A DNA stretch of 64,000 nt from CAMLJR01 sp964631955 (GCA_964631955.1 CAZWBA010000013.1:1-64000); one strand, 5' to 3'. Shown: positions 42,153 to 51,241, counted from the stretch's first letter. Notes: generated from the sequence alone by a model not told the origin. Numbers and translations: made by a program.

Positions 42153-42530
42153 TCATTTCGTATATTCTCCAATCTTCTTTTCGACAATATATACATCTAC
42201 ACCCGACATTGAGCACTCCTGACTCGATGCTTCATTTACGGTAATTGTTAAAATATGGCCTCCATCATTTTTAACATATTTAACCAGATGAACCTGTCGA
42301 TACAGATCTTTTGCAATTTTCTCCGATGCAATTCTTGATACTGTAGTTTTCGGGAAATCCGTAGTATCGCCATTCAATAATTTTTCATTTTTCAAAAATG
42401 CAAATGCCATTGATGCCGGCCAGGCATCGCTTCTCGCACAATCTGGCGTAAAGGCCATGACTTGCATCGAAACACTCGTCATAACGATAAATAACGATTT
42501 TCTAACGAAGATCATCTCGCCACACATCAT
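42153..42530 (-). CDS. periplasmic protein, probable immunity partner of Tlde1-like toxin
   Basis: This protein of up to 125 residues (internal ATG at 42515 also possible) has a signal peptide (IFVRKSLFIVMTSVSMQVMA) and a small mature domain with two Cys. It overlaps the stop of the upstream Tlde1-like gene by four bases, and in known loci the immunity protein Tldi1 occupies this position and is periplasmic. Sequence similarity to Tldi1 could not be tested. Base composition is AT-rich like its partner, which points to joint transfer. Confidence 0.65.
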   Translation of the reverse strand: MMCGEMIFVRKSLFIVMTSVSMQVMAFTPDCARSDAWPASMAFAFLKNEKLLNGDTTDFPKTTVSRIASEKIAKDLYRQVHLVKYVKNDGGHILTITVNEASSQECSMSGVDVYIVEKKIGEYTK

Positions 42531-42889
42531 TGAATGACCTCCAATGCTCTATCCCCACTTGCGGAAATGCGATTACGAATGGCGCGATTTAAAATGATGC
42601 AGCCCTGCGATGCATTGCCCGGGTTTTTGATGCTATCGCCATGAATTAAAAAACCATTACGCCCTCTGGCATTATGTCCAACTGGTGTTAAGCGCATCGT
42701 AATTGGACCTTTTTCAGGGTGATCTCCCGGAATACCGATGGTGTAAGCTCCGCGAGGTATAGGTCCAACATTTCGTTGTTGCTCAGCCCCTGGATTATTT
42801 TTTCCCACCCCAGCTCCCGAGTATCCCATTGCTATCGGCTGTCCATTCTGTGTTAAACGACCGGTGCTTTGACTGTATTGCCAAGTCAT
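42527..42889 (-). CDS. DUF2778 / Tlde1-like L,D-transpeptidase toxin
   Basis: This 120-residue protein shows the DUF2778 pattern: WQYSQSTGRLTQNGQ, GYSGAG-GKNNP, GPIPRGAYTIG, KGPITMRLTP, then GFLIHGD (His83) and ASQGCIIL (Cys97), the catalytic pair of the L,D-transpeptidase-like fold. Tlde1 effectors delivered by type VI secretion attack peptidoglycan precursors of rivals. There is no signal peptide, as expected for a secreted effector. No VgrG, PAAR or other T6SS gene is present, so the pair is an orphan module here. Confidence 0.8.
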   Translation of the reverse strand: MTWQYSQSTGRLTQNGQPIAMGYSGAGVGKNNPGAEQQRNVGPIPRGAYTIGIPGDHPEKGPITMRLTPVGHNARGRNGFLIHGDSIKNPGNASQGCIILNRAIRNRISASGDRALEVIQ

Positions 42890-43057
42890 TTCGTCTTCCT
42901 TGAAATAATTGAGTGTCGAAGCAGATTACTTGAACACCAAATTCCACACGGATAAATAGCTCACAAAAATATATTTGCAGTTAAAATAATTGTTCCGTTA
43001 AAAGATTTCTGCCGCCTCTCACACTCTAACGTTATTCACAAATTACTTTGAATATAA

Positions 43058-43849
43058 TTATAACGAAACATCCCCACTCAACTGATTCGACAAATTCTTC
43101 GCCGACACCAGCAGCGCTTCCTGCAATTGCGGCAGGCCATTTCTTTTCAGCGCGCTGCCTATGCCAATCGCAACGAGTGCGTGACTTAATTTCGCGCGTG
43201 TTTTCCACACGGGTACAGCGACAACGGTGACGCCGGAAATATAATTTCCAACATCGACTGCAAAGCCCTGCGCACGCGTTTGTGCGATTTGCTCTTTCCA
43301 TTCTTCGAAGGTCGGCGGCTCGTCCCAGCGCAAGGTTTTAAAACGCTGTTCGATTTCTTTTTCCGAAAAATTTCCGAACGCGGCAAGGCAGCGGCCCGTT
43401 GCGCTGATCAACGCGGGGAAGCGGCTGCCGACCTGCGCGCTGATCTGAAAATTGTTGCCGAGTTGCGACGTGGCGACGACGACCATGTGTTCGAGGCCGA
43501 CGATTTGCACACCGAGCATCGACACTTCGAAATTCTGGCTGATGCGATCGAGCACCGGTTGTGCGACGTCGGTGAAGTCATTGCGGCGCAACCAGTGGCG
43601 CGCGAGCGTGAGCACGCCGGCTTCGAGCGAATAACGTTTCGTATCGGGATCGAATGCGACCAGTTCTTCCGTGACCAGCGCACGCAGCACATACAAACAG
43701 GTGCTCGGCACGAGATTAAGGGTGCGTGCAATCGGTTGCAGGCCGAGCGGTGTGTCACTTTTGCCGAGCAAACGCAGAATCGCGGCGGCGCGGGCGATGG
43801 CGGGGGCTTTGTTTTCCCTGATCGGGTTCTGTTCTATGGCGGTATCCAT
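43058..43849 (-). CDS. IclR-family transcriptional regulator
   Basis: This 263-residue protein has an N-terminal winged helix (AIARAAAILRLLGKSDTPLGLQPIARTLNLVPSTCLYVLRALVTEELVAFD) and a C-terminal IclR ligand domain (GRCLAAFGNFSEKEIEQRF, YISGVTVVAVPVW). It is divergent from the acyl-CoA ligase at 44060. A 21-bp palindrome at 43892-43912, between the two, is the probable operator. The ligand is likely the acid or CoA ester handled by the 44060-48137 genes. Confidence 0.9.
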   Translation of the reverse strand: MDTAIEQNPIRENKAPAIARAAAILRLLGKSDTPLGLQPIARTLNLVPSTCLYVLRALVTEELVAFDPDTKRYSLEAGVLTLARHWLRRNDFTDVAQPVLDRISQNFEVSMLGVQIVGLEHMVVVATSQLGNNFQISAQVGSRFPALISATGRCLAAFGNFSEKEIEQRFKTLRWDEPPTFEEWKEQIAQTRAQGFAVDVGNYISGVTVVAVPVWKTRAKLSHALVAIGIGSALKRNGLPQLQEALLVSAKNLSNQLSGDVSL

Positions 43850-43891
43850 ATCGGCTCCGTTTATTGGGGTGCACTGTGCTTTCGTTCAATA

Positions 43892-43912
43892 TATAGAATG
43901 CCATTCTATATT
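43892..43912. promoter_or_regulatory. IclR-type palindromic operator
   Basis: Ten-base arms ATATAGAATG and CATTCTATAT flank a single C, a perfect palindrome centred at 43902. It lies 43 bp before the iclR-type gene and 148 bp before the ligase gene. Confidence 0.7.
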
Positions 43913-44059
43913 TACAACAAAAATCTTTTGCGGCATGATGGGCGTCCGCTTAATCAAGGTGCCTCGATAGCTCGGCGCCTCGCGAAAAATTCAAAATCAA
44001 TGGCCCGATCAGCCGGGCCGAATCAATGGCAAATTAGTGGAAAGCCTGGTGGTGGTTTG

Positions 44060-45628
44060 ATGGCAAAGCTCACCGATTACACGTCCTACGCAGATGCCCA
44101 GAAATACGCGAAGCGCGAAGCGCTGTGGGATCTGTTCGATGGCGATCAAGAACACTTCAACATCGCGCACGAATGTATTACGCGCCATGCCGATGGCTCG
44201 GGCCGCGCTGCGGTACGCATTGCGCGCGCCGACGGCACCGATGAAATTCTGAGTTTCGATACGCTCTCCGCTGGCTCCGCGCGTTTCGCGCACTGGCTCG
44301 ATGCCGAGGGTGTGCAGAAGGGCGAACGCATCGCGTTCATGCTTGAGCCATCCCTACCGTTTTATGTGTGCTTATTCGGTGCGATGCAGACAGGCGCGAT
44401 TTCAGTGCCGCTGTTTACGTTGTTCGGACCCGATGCCTTGCGTCTGCGTATCGACGATTGCAAACCATCGATTCTGATTACGAATGCCGAGAAAGCCGAA
44501 CTCGTGCAAGGCCGCGAAGGTCTGCGCGTAATCGTCGCCGATCAAAGCCTGCTCGATGAAATCGCGAAGTATCCCGCGACATACCAGCCGAAAACCTCGG
44601 CGAGCGATCTCGCGGTATTCCAGTACACGTCGGGCACGACGCGCGAATTACCCGCTGCGGTGAAACACACGCACAAAGCGGTGATGACGCTGATGTTCGC
44701 CGCGCTGTACGGTTCGGGTATTCGTCCGGGCGATGAGTTTTTCTGTCCGTCATCGCCGGCATGGGGTCACGGTTTGTGGCACGGCACGCTGGCGCCGCTC
44801 GCGCTCGGTGTATCCACCGGCACCTTCGCGGGGAAATTCGATGCAGTGCGTTTGATGAAAGGCCTGCAGGATTTCAAAATCACCAATATGTCTGCCGCCG
44901 CTACGCATTACCGCATGATGAAAAACACCGGTAAGGCTGGCGAATTTAATTTCTTCTTCAAAAAATTATCGTTTACGGGCGAGCCGATCGATCCGGCCAC
45001 GCTCGAATTCATCGATCAGACTTTCCACGTGCCCGCGTGCAGCATGTACGGCACCACCGAAATCGGTGTGGTACTCGTGAATTATCCGGGCGCGGAAGAT
45101 TACGTCGTCAAACCCGGCTCGCTCGGCAAACCGATTCCCGGCCTCAAGCTCGAAGTGCATCGTCCCGACGGCACGCAGACCGGCCCGGAAGAAGTCGGCG
45201 AGCTGATGCTATGGAAAAAAGATCACTGGGAAACGACGAAAGATCGCGCACGCGTCGACGCCGAAGGTTATCTGTATCACTGCGGCCGTGCCGACGATGT
45301 GATCATTTCCGCCGGCTGGACCATGAGCGCGGTGGAAATCGAACATACGATGCTCAAGCATCCGGATGTGAAAGAAGTCGGCGTGATCGGCGTGCCCGAT
45401 GCAACACGCGGCCAGGTCGTGAAGGCATTCGTCGTCAGCGACCGTGCACCCGGCGATGAATTCGTCACCGAGCTGCAGAACTTTACGCGCGAAAAATTGA
45501 GTCAGCATGAATTTCCGCGCCATGTCGAATTTGTGAATGAATTGCCCAAGACTCCGGCCGGCAAAGTTCATCGCAAAGTATTACGCGATCGCGAAGCTGC
45601 GAAACTGTTGTCTATCAACAATTCGTAG
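44060..45628 (+). CDS. AMP-forming acyl-CoA synthetase/ligase
   Basis: This 522-residue ANL-superfamily enzyme starts at ATG 44060; the open frame to 43280 overlaps the iclR gene and is spurious. The phosphate-binding loop is YTSGTTRELP, MYGTTEIG is the adenine motif, YHCGRADDVIISAGWTMSAVEIE is the hinge and TPAGKVHRKVLR carries the catalytic Lys. It resembles acetyl/propionyl and benzoate-type ligases. The substrate is unknown. Its gene precedes a hydratase and a CoA-transferase and faces an IclR regulator. Confidence 0.9.
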   Translation: MAKLTDYTSYADAQKYAKREALWDLFDGDQEHFNIAHECITRHADGSGRAAVRIARADGTDEILSFDTLSAGSARFAHWLDAEGVQKGERIAFMLEPSLPFYVCLFGAMQTGAISVPLFTLFGPDALRLRIDDCKPSILITNAEKAELVQGREGLRVIVADQSLLDEIAKYPATYQPKTSASDLAVFQYTSGTTRELPAAVKHTHKAVMTLMFAALYGSGIRPGDEFFCPSSPAWGHGLWHGTLAPLALGVSTGTFAGKFDAVRLMKGLQDFKITNMSAAATHYRMMKNTGKAGEFNFFFKKLSFTGEPIDPATLEFIDQTFHVPACSMYGTTEIGVVLVNYPGAEDYVVKPGSLGKPIPGLKLEVHRPDGTQTGPEEVGELMLWKKDHWETTKDRARVDAEGYLYHCGRADDVIISAGWTMSAVEIEHTMLKHPDVKEVGVIGVPDATRGQVVKAFVVSDRAPGDEFVTELQNFTREKLSQHEFPRHVEFVNELPKTPAGKVHRKVLRDREAAKLLSINNS

Positions 45629-45669
45629 CCGCTGCTACCGCTAATTGAATCCGTTAGAGGAGAGACGCT

Positions 45670-46797
45670 ATGTCTAATGCAAAATTCCCGAAAATCACCG
45701 AAGAAGGGCTCGACGATCTGCGCAAGCGCATCGGCGTCAAGATCACCAACACGATTGAGCCGTGGAACTATGAAGCCACGCGCGATGCGATCCGCCATTA
45801 CGCGCACGGCATCGGCGACAACAACCCGCTGTGGTGTGATCCCGAATACGCGGCGAAGACCAAGTACGGTTCGCTCGTGGCATTGCCAAGCTTCCTGTTC
45901 ACCACCAGCCGTATCATCTCCGGCTATTGCGGCGGCCTCTCCGGCGTTCATGCGATGTGGGCCGGTGCGGACTGGACCTGGCACAAGCCGGTTCTGCGCA
46001 ACGACACCATCACCACGCAGGCGTATCTGAAAGATCTCGTCGAACACCAGACCCGTTTCGCGGGCCGCGCGTTCCAGCAGATTTATCACGTCGATTTCTA
46101 CAACCAGAACGGTGAAATGGTTGCCGAAGCCGACAGCTGGGTATTCCGTACCGATCGCGACGAAGCGCGCGAGCGCGGCACCAAGTACACCGATGTGAAA
46201 GGCAAAGTGGTGCCGTTCACCGACGAGCAGCTCGCCGAGTTCTACAAACTCTACGAGAACGAAGAAATTCGCGGCGAGAAAACCCGTTACTGGGAAGACG
46301 TGAAAGAAGGCGAAGCGTTGCCGGCGATGCTGAAAGGCCCGATGACCGTGACCGGCTTCATCTGCTACGCGCAAGGCTGGGGCGGTCTGTATATTCGCGC
46401 CAACAAACTCGCGTGGGAAATGCAGCAGAAGCATCCCGGTACCGGCATCAAAAACCGCTTCAATGTGCCCGATTGTCCTGAGCGCGTGCACTGGGACGAA
46501 GCGTTCGCCCTCGAAGTCGGCGCGCCCGGTGCGTACGACTACGGTCCCGAGCGCTGCTCGTGGCTGACTCACCACGCCACCAACTGGGCGGGCGACGAAG
46601 GCTTCCTGCACAAGAGCAAGTGCCAGATCCGCCGCCACAATCCGGATGGCGACGTGATCGTGATCAACGGCACCGTCACTCGCAAATTCGTCGAGAATGG
46701 CAAGCACTACGTCGAAATCGCGCAGAAAGCCGAAACGCATCGCGGCGAATTGTCGGCATCGGGCGTATCGATCGTCCAGTTGCCGAGCCGTGGCTAA
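45670..46797 (+). CDS. MaoC-like/FAS1-type hydratase, double hotdog
   Basis: This 375-residue protein has two hotdog domains. The N-half begins KITNTIEPWNYEATRDAIRHYAHGIGDNNPLWCDPEYA, with the Asp/His-containing hydratase segment; the C-half ends HHATNWAGDEGFLHKSKCQIRRHNPDGDVIVINGTVTRKF. It likely hydrates an enoyl-CoA or dehydrates the 3-hydroxy form. The truncated gene at 1-227 encodes a relative. It lies 41 bp after the ligase gene with AGAGGAGAGACGCT before the ATG, so it belongs to the same transcript. Confidence 0.86.
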   Translation: MSNAKFPKITEEGLDDLRKRIGVKITNTIEPWNYEATRDAIRHYAHGIGDNNPLWCDPEYAAKTKYGSLVALPSFLFTTSRIISGYCGGLSGVHAMWAGADWTWHKPVLRNDTITTQAYLKDLVEHQTRFAGRAFQQIYHVDFYNQNGEMVAEADSWVFRTDRDEARERGTKYTDVKGKVVPFTDEQLAEFYKLYENEEIRGEKTRYWEDVKEGEALPAMLKGPMTVTGFICYAQGWGGLYIRANKLAWEMQQKHPGTGIKNRFNVPDCPERVHWDEAFALEVGAPGAYDYGPERCSWLTHHATNWAGDEGFLHKSKCQIRRHNPDGDVIVINGTVTRKFVENGKHYVEIAQKAETHRGELSASGVSIVQLPSRG

Positions 46798-46821
46798 TGG
46801 GTAATTGATGTAAGCAATACG

Positions 46822-46853
46822 AAATGGCTCCTCATTGCAGGGGCCATTTTTTT
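46822..46853 (+). terminator. rho-independent terminator
   Basis: AAATGGCTCC and GGGGCCATTT pair (one G-T) around TCATTGCA, followed by TTTT. It closes the ligase/hydratase transcript. Confidence 0.8.
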
Positions 46854-46865
46854 ATCCGCGATATA

Positions 46866-46891
46866 TTCCCTCTCCCCAAAGGGAGAGGGAA
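46866..46891. repeat. CCCTCTCCC hairpin before CoA-transferase gene
   Basis: A perfect 11-bp stem TTCCCTCTCCC/GGGAGAGGGAA with a CAAA loop. Imperfect relatives lie before the genes at 52218 (52159-52186) and 31063, so this is a dispersed element. Confidence 0.7.
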
Positions 46892-46922
46892 CATGACGGT
46901 GGTTTCGATAAAGGTCATTCGC

Positions 46923-48137
46923 ATGGCGGAAAATAAAAACTCGACGTGGGCAGGTCCACTGCAAGGTATTCGCGTTCTCGATTTCACGCGCGTGCTGGCG
47001 GGACCGTCCGCTGCGCTTGCGCTCGCCGATCTCGGCGCCGAAGTCATTAAAATCGAACCGCCGGGAACCGGTGATGAAACGCGTTCGTTTCCGCCGTTTC
47101 GCGATGGTGAAAGTCATTATTACCTCGCCATCAATCGCGGCAAGAAAAGTATCGTTATCGATTTGAAATCCGCCGCGGGCGTCGCGCTCGTGAAAGATCT
47201 CGCGGCGAAATGCGATATCGTCATCGAGAATTATCGTCCCGGCGTAATGGATCGTTTGGGACTCGGTTACGAAACCTTGTCGGCGATCAATCCACGTTTG
47301 ATTTATTGCGCAATTTCAGGCTTCGGCATGAGTGGCCCGCTTAAAGATTTGCCGTCGTTCGATATTGTGCTGCAGGCATTGTCGGGCGCATTGAGTGTGA
47401 ATGGTGAACCCGGCGGTCTACCGACGAAACTCGGCATTCCGCTCGGCGATCTGATCGGCGGCATCAACGGGCCGATCGGAATTCTCGCCGCGTTGCACGA
47501 ACGCAATGCCACGGGACGCGGTCGTTTAATCGATATCAGTTTGATGGATGGCATGCTCGGCATGCTGGGCTACATCGCGCAGCTCGCGTTTTTCACGGGC
47601 GAAGATCCGCAGCCGCAGGGTTCGCAGCATCCTAACCTGGTGCCCTATGGCGCGTTTCCCGCGAAGGATGGCTCGATCATTGTCGCGTGTCTGACCAACA
47701 GTTTCTGGGAACGTATCTGCAGAGCGCTCGAACATCCCGAATGGATCAGCGATCCGCAATTCGACATGATCGAAAAACGCCGCGATCGCCGCGCGCAGGT
47801 GAACGATATGATTGCCGAATTCACGCGGCAAAAAACCGTGGCTGAACTCGCCGAGATTTTTACGCAATTTGAGGTGCCGCACGCGCCGATTCTCGGCGTG
47901 AAAGAAGCGCTCGCGCAGCCGCAGGCCGTCGCGCGCGACATGGTGGTGGAAACCGAGCACCAAACGCTCGGCAAGATTCCGATCGTGAATCGCTCGATTA
48001 AATATGTCGATGCGCCGCAACCGATTCCGAGCGCGCCGCCCGTGCTCGGCCAGCACACCGATGAAATTCTCAGCGATGTAGTCGGTCTTTCGTCCGAACA
48101 GATCGCACAATTGCGTGCATTAAAAATCATTAGCTGA
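46923..48137 (+). CDS. class III CoA-transferase (CaiB/BaiF/Frc family)
   Basis: The 404-residue form starts at ATG 46923 after AAAGG. LQGIRVLDFTRVLAGPSAALALADLGAEVIKIEPPGTGDETR is the family start, and the likely catalytic Asp lies in LPSFDIVLQALSG. The C-terminus shows the usual VPHAPILGVKEALAQPQ. It is the second Frc-type enzyme of the window, less similar to the one at 20978 than paralogues elsewhere in this window. It follows the ligase/hydratase pair but has its own leader with a terminator and hairpin before it. Confidence 0.9.
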   Translation: MAENKNSTWAGPLQGIRVLDFTRVLAGPSAALALADLGAEVIKIEPPGTGDETRSFPPFRDGESHYYLAINRGKKSIVIDLKSAAGVALVKDLAAKCDIVIENYRPGVMDRLGLGYETLSAINPRLIYCAISGFGMSGPLKDLPSFDIVLQALSGALSVNGEPGGLPTKLGIPLGDLIGGINGPIGILAALHERNATGRGRLIDISLMDGMLGMLGYIAQLAFFTGEDPQPQGSQHPNLVPYGAFPAKDGSIIVACLTNSFWERICRALEHPEWISDPQFDMIEKRRDRRAQVNDMIAEFTRQKTVAELAEIFTQFEVPHAPILGVKEALAQPQAVARDMVVETEHQTLGKIPIVNRSIKYVDAPQPIPSAPPVLGQHTDEILSDVVGLSSEQIAQLRALKIIS

Positions 48138-48219
48138 ATCACTGCCGGTTTCTGTGCGCTGCCAATAAGGAGCAGACGCGGATACAATCGCCTTTTCCGC
48201 CACCCCGGAGACGGCGAAC

Positions 48220-49119
48220 TTGAAAACTTTCTTAAAAATTATCGGCTCACTGCTCGCACTGATTGTCGTAGTGGCATTGATTGGATTCATCTGGCTTTAT
48301 CGCGACACGCATCGCACACCAAAAGAAGCTGCGGAGTACGTGGCGCTGGGCAGCTCGTTTGCATCCGGCCCCGGTGTCGGCCGGCAGGACCCCGACAGCC
48401 CTCATCTGTGTTTGCGCTCCCTCGATGACTACCCGCATCTGCTGGCGCGCAAACGCAATCTGCAACTGCACGATATGACCTGTAGCGCCGCCACGACCAA
48501 ACATGTTTTGTTCGGCGGACAGTTTTTGCAGGGGCCGCAAATCGATGCGCTCGATGTCAATACGCGACTCGTTACCCTGACGATTGGCGGCAACGACATT
48601 TCATACATGGCCGATTTATTGTTGTGGTCATGCAGTAGTGGTGCAGATAAATTACCTTTTCTATTGCGGCAAGGTGTCTGCTCGCTACAACCCGATAACA
48701 ATCTCGATCAAAACCTGGTGGAACTTGCGACATCGTTGCGAAAGATTGCCGATGCGGTGCGCGAGCGTTCACCCAATGCTCAGCTGTTTTTTATCGATTA
48801 CATAACGGTATTGCCGGAAACCGGAAATTGTCCTGAGCGCATGCCGATTTCCGACGAAGCACTTGAGCGCACCCGAAATGTCGCTGCGCAATTGCACCGC
48901 GTCACGGCAGAAGTTGCCCGGCAAAGCGGCGCCATATTGATTCCGGCAGAGATATCGCGCGGGCACGATGTGTGCTCAAAGGAACCGTGGGTATTTAGCT
49001 GGGAATTTGCGTCATCGACTTACGGCTGGGGACCGATGGCATATCATCCGAATGAAAAAGGGATGCAGGCAATTGCCGACGCCATCGATGCTGCGCTCGA
49101 TGAAATCATGATTGAATGA
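48220..49119 (+). CDS. membrane-anchored SGNH/GDSL hydrolase
   Basis: This 299-residue protein (TTG start after GGAG) has an N-terminal anchor (LKIIGSLLALIVVVALIGFIWLY) and an SGNH esterase domain. The nucleophile block reads ALGSSFASG (Ser46, with Ser in place of the Asp of GDS), then GGND (LTIGGNDISYMA) and the C-terminal YHPNEKG with the catalytic His. Cys pairs suggest an extracytoplasmic location. It probably cleaves an ester of a lipid or complex substrate. It stands alone between a CoA-transferase and a convergent kinase-like gene. Confidence 0.85.
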   Translation: MKTFLKIIGSLLALIVVVALIGFIWLYRDTHRTPKEAAEYVALGSSFASGPGVGRQDPDSPHLCLRSLDDYPHLLARKRNLQLHDMTCSAATTKHVLFGGQFLQGPQIDALDVNTRLVTLTIGGNDISYMADLLLWSCSSGADKLPFLLRQGVCSLQPDNNLDQNLVELATSLRKIADAVRERSPNAQLFFIDYITVLPETGNCPERMPISDEALERTRNVAAQLHRVTAEVARQSGAILIPAEISRGHDVCSKEPWVFSWEFASSTYGWGPMAYHPNEKGMQAIADAIDAALDEIMIE

Positions 49120-49146
49120 CTCAATGATTTTACGGGGCGCTTATCG

Positions 49147-49836
49147 TTAAACGAATGGCGCCTCTCCCGCATAAAACCGTCGTGTCAATTCAGCAAAGGC
49201 AGCGCCCGATTCTTTATTGAGCGCCGCCGAAATAATATCGGCGACCTGGCTCGGACTATTCGCATTCGAATCGACGATCAGATCGAAATGCTCGTGCGCA
49301 AAAATTTGTTGATATAAAAAATCTGCCAGGCGTTTGGTATTTTGATTGGCGATTGTCGCCTGATTGCGATCGAGCGAACTAACGATTTTATCGAGGCGCC
49401 CATCGATGCGATCAGGAACGACATCGAGTGGCGGTTTCAGCGCGACAAAAAATACCGGCAGATCGCGAAAATGTGCGATGCAGCTTTGCAACAGCGGCGG
49501 TTCGATCGTGGTGATGTGATCCACAATGTAGTTCTGACCCGAACGCACACCCGCAGCGATCATCGCGTGAAATGCGCTGAACATATCCAGGCCGTAGCGT
49601 CCGAGCTTCAAATGGCGCTGGCCGTCGGGATTCGCCGGATCGTCGAGCACTTTTTGCAAACCTTCGTGCGCACGCGGTCCGCCGTCGACAAATTTGCGCG
49701 GCATGACGCCGCCGAGAAACTGGTCGGCACCGAAGTGCAGCCACAACGCGTCCTGACGCGCGACGAATTCCTTGCAGGTCGTGGTTTTTCCGCTGCCTGT
49801 GGTGCCGGTGATGAGTAGCAATTTTCCCGTTGTCAT
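49147..49836 (-). CDS. P-loop kinase-like protein (chloramphenicol phosphotransferase-like)
   Basis: This 229-residue protein has Walker A GTTGSGKT near residue 11, then HFGADQFLGGVMPRKFVDGGPRAHEGLQ and NYIVDHITTIEP, a layout recalling chloramphenicol phosphotransferase and related small-molecule kinases. The lid region RIDGRLDKIVSSLDRNQATIANQNTKRL is basic. The substrate is unknown and an antibiotic-resistance role is not established. It is convergent with the SGNH gene and preceded (49869-49933) by a GTCATTCCCG-type repeat. Confidence 0.7.
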   Translation of the reverse strand: MTTGKLLLITGTTGSGKTTTCKEFVARQDALWLHFGADQFLGGVMPRKFVDGGPRAHEGLQKVLDDPANPDGQRHLKLGRYGLDMFSAFHAMIAAGVRSGQNYIVDHITTIEPPLLQSCIAHFRDLPVFFVALKPPLDVVPDRIDGRLDKIVSSLDRNQATIANQNTKRLADFLYQQIFAHEHFDLIVDSNANSPSQVADIISAALNKESGAAFAELTRRFYAGEAPFV

Positions 49837-49868
49837 ATTTTTCTCGCGCTAACTATTTTTTTATTCAT

Positions 49869-49933
49869 GTCATTCCCGCGCAGGCGGGAATGACATGCTT
49901 AAAGACATGGACTCCCGCCTGCGCGGGAGTGAC
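49869..49933. repeat. paired GTCATTCCCG-type hairpin repeats
   Basis: Two copies of the hairpin repeat lie head-to-head: 49869-49894 and, inverted, 49911-49933. Together they make a larger imperfect inverted repeat between two minus-strand genes. Single copies are at 29683 and 34690. Confidence 0.75.
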
Positions 49934-49943
49934 GCACTGAAAA

Positions 49944-50918
49944 TCAGCGTTTGCTCCACGCCTCCGGTCCCGCGCGATGCCAGCGCCGGAATTCCTGAAT
50001 ACCGTAATATTCCTGATCCTCGCCGGCGGCATTCTTGAACCCGTCGTATTCCCATTGATACAACGACCACCACTGGCCGCGATCGGGAAACAGCATGAAT
50101 TCGGCGGGCGCCATTTCGCGACCGATGGCGTGCAATTCGCGACCGAGTTTATCGCGCGCCCTGATTTCGACGGCGCACGGACGCGGGCCGTGGCGTTCGA
50201 GCACGCGGCGATGGCCTTCGACGATCGATGACATTTCGCCATCGCGAAGAATATATCCCGCGAGCACTTTGGTGGTGTGGCCCGTGGTCGCGTTGGGCGC
50301 GAGAATATGAAAGCCGTTTTTGTCGTCGGCGGTCGACCATGCGTAACCGCCCGGCGGCGATTTTTCGAGAAAACGCGGACCGTGCCCGCCATCGCGAATA
50401 CCGAAACAATCGACAGCGAATTGTTCGCCATCGAGTTCCACCGTGCCCTGAATGCGGCCAGGTTGTTCGAAATGCGTTTTGAAGGCACCTTTCAATTGTT
50501 CGGGATTCATTGCGTGCATCATGTGCGGCGGCGCGACGGCGGTGAAAACCAGATTGAGCCTGAACCCTTCGCGATCGTAACCGAGCCGGTATTTTTGCAG
50601 CGGTTCGAGCACGCGGATCGACATCGACCACGGCGTGACGAAATCGTATTTGTCGTAATCGACTCCAAAACGGCCCTGCGGCAACACGCGCATCGATTGC
50701 CAGTCGAAAAAACGAAAATCCCATACATGCCGACCCGAGCGATCCCACATCGCGGGCCCGCCCAGCATGCAATTCATATTGGGCCGAAAATGGTTGTAGA
50801 AAAAACCGTTGATGCCCCGTTCGGGAATCGCCCAGGAAAACCACGAGCTTTCGGTCCAGTACGGATCGTCGGACATATTCAGATGAAAATGATCGAGACT
50901 GTCCGCAAGGCTGCTCAT
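49944..50918 (-). CDS. lipocalin/CrtC-like protein (DUF7064-type), unknown function
   Basis: This 324-residue beta-rich protein (ATG 50918 after GGGGGAAA) has many aromatic residues (DPYWTESSWFSWAIPERGINGFFYNHFRP, RHVWDFRFFDWQSM), a GHGPRFLEKSPPGGYAW segment and a C-terminal QWWSLYQWEYDGF. This resembles the hydroxyneurosporene-synthase-like double lipocalin proteins of steroid and aromatic-degrading bacteria, annotated DUF7064/7065. The family assignment is from pattern only. It is divergent from the SDR at 51242. It may bind or hydrate a hydrophobic substrate. Confidence 0.6.
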   Translation of the reverse strand: MSSLADSLDHFHLNMSDDPYWTESSWFSWAIPERGINGFFYNHFRPNMNCMLGGPAMWDRSGRHVWDFRFFDWQSMRVLPQGRFGVDYDKYDFVTPWSMSIRVLEPLQKYRLGYDREGFRLNLVFTAVAPPHMMHAMNPEQLKGAFKTHFEQPGRIQGTVELDGEQFAVDCFGIRDGGHGPRFLEKSPPGGYAWSTADDKNGFHILAPNATTGHTTKVLAGYILRDGEMSSIVEGHRRVLERHGPRPCAVEIRARDKLGRELHAIGREMAPAEFMLFPDRGQWWSLYQWEYDGFKNAAGEDQEYYGIQEFRRWHRAGPEAWSKR

Positions 50919-51241
50919 GATTTCCCCCGATGCGTGGCGTGGATGTCTGTCATCATTCGCCGTCTGTTGTTATTCGCGATGCTTGCGTTTTCGTAACAAG
51001 CGCAGTGCGCTTCATTATCAAAAACACCGATGAATGACACAATCGCACCGCATGAACTGTCGATGGCACGCGTTGCGGAGGTCGATGAACATGAGCTGTT
51101 TTTAACTGGTGACATTCGGGTTAAAACACCGATAATGACCGGCCTTTCGATCGACCGGATTTCATCATCGCCGCTGCGAAGCGGACGGGAAAAAATCGGT
51201 CGCATTCATTCAACGACGTGAATAAAGCCGGGAGAATTTCG
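50919..51241. other. divergent intergenic region with direct repeats
   Basis: There is no convincing gene in 323 bp. AAAACACCGAT followed by (GA)ATGAC occurs at 51021-51038 and again at 51123-51139, a direct repeat about 100 bp apart that could be a regulator site for the lipocalin-like and SDR genes. A 63-codon ORF inside has no ribosome site. Confidence 0.5.

Noticed and set aside
49147..49836. Chloramphenicol resistance gene
   Set aside because: The P-loop and layout resemble chloramphenicol phosphotransferase only loosely, and there is no resistance context.
51030..51221. 63-codon ORF in the divergent region before the SDR
   Set aside because: No ribosome site and no hydrophobic or domain pattern; overlaps probable promoter sequence.
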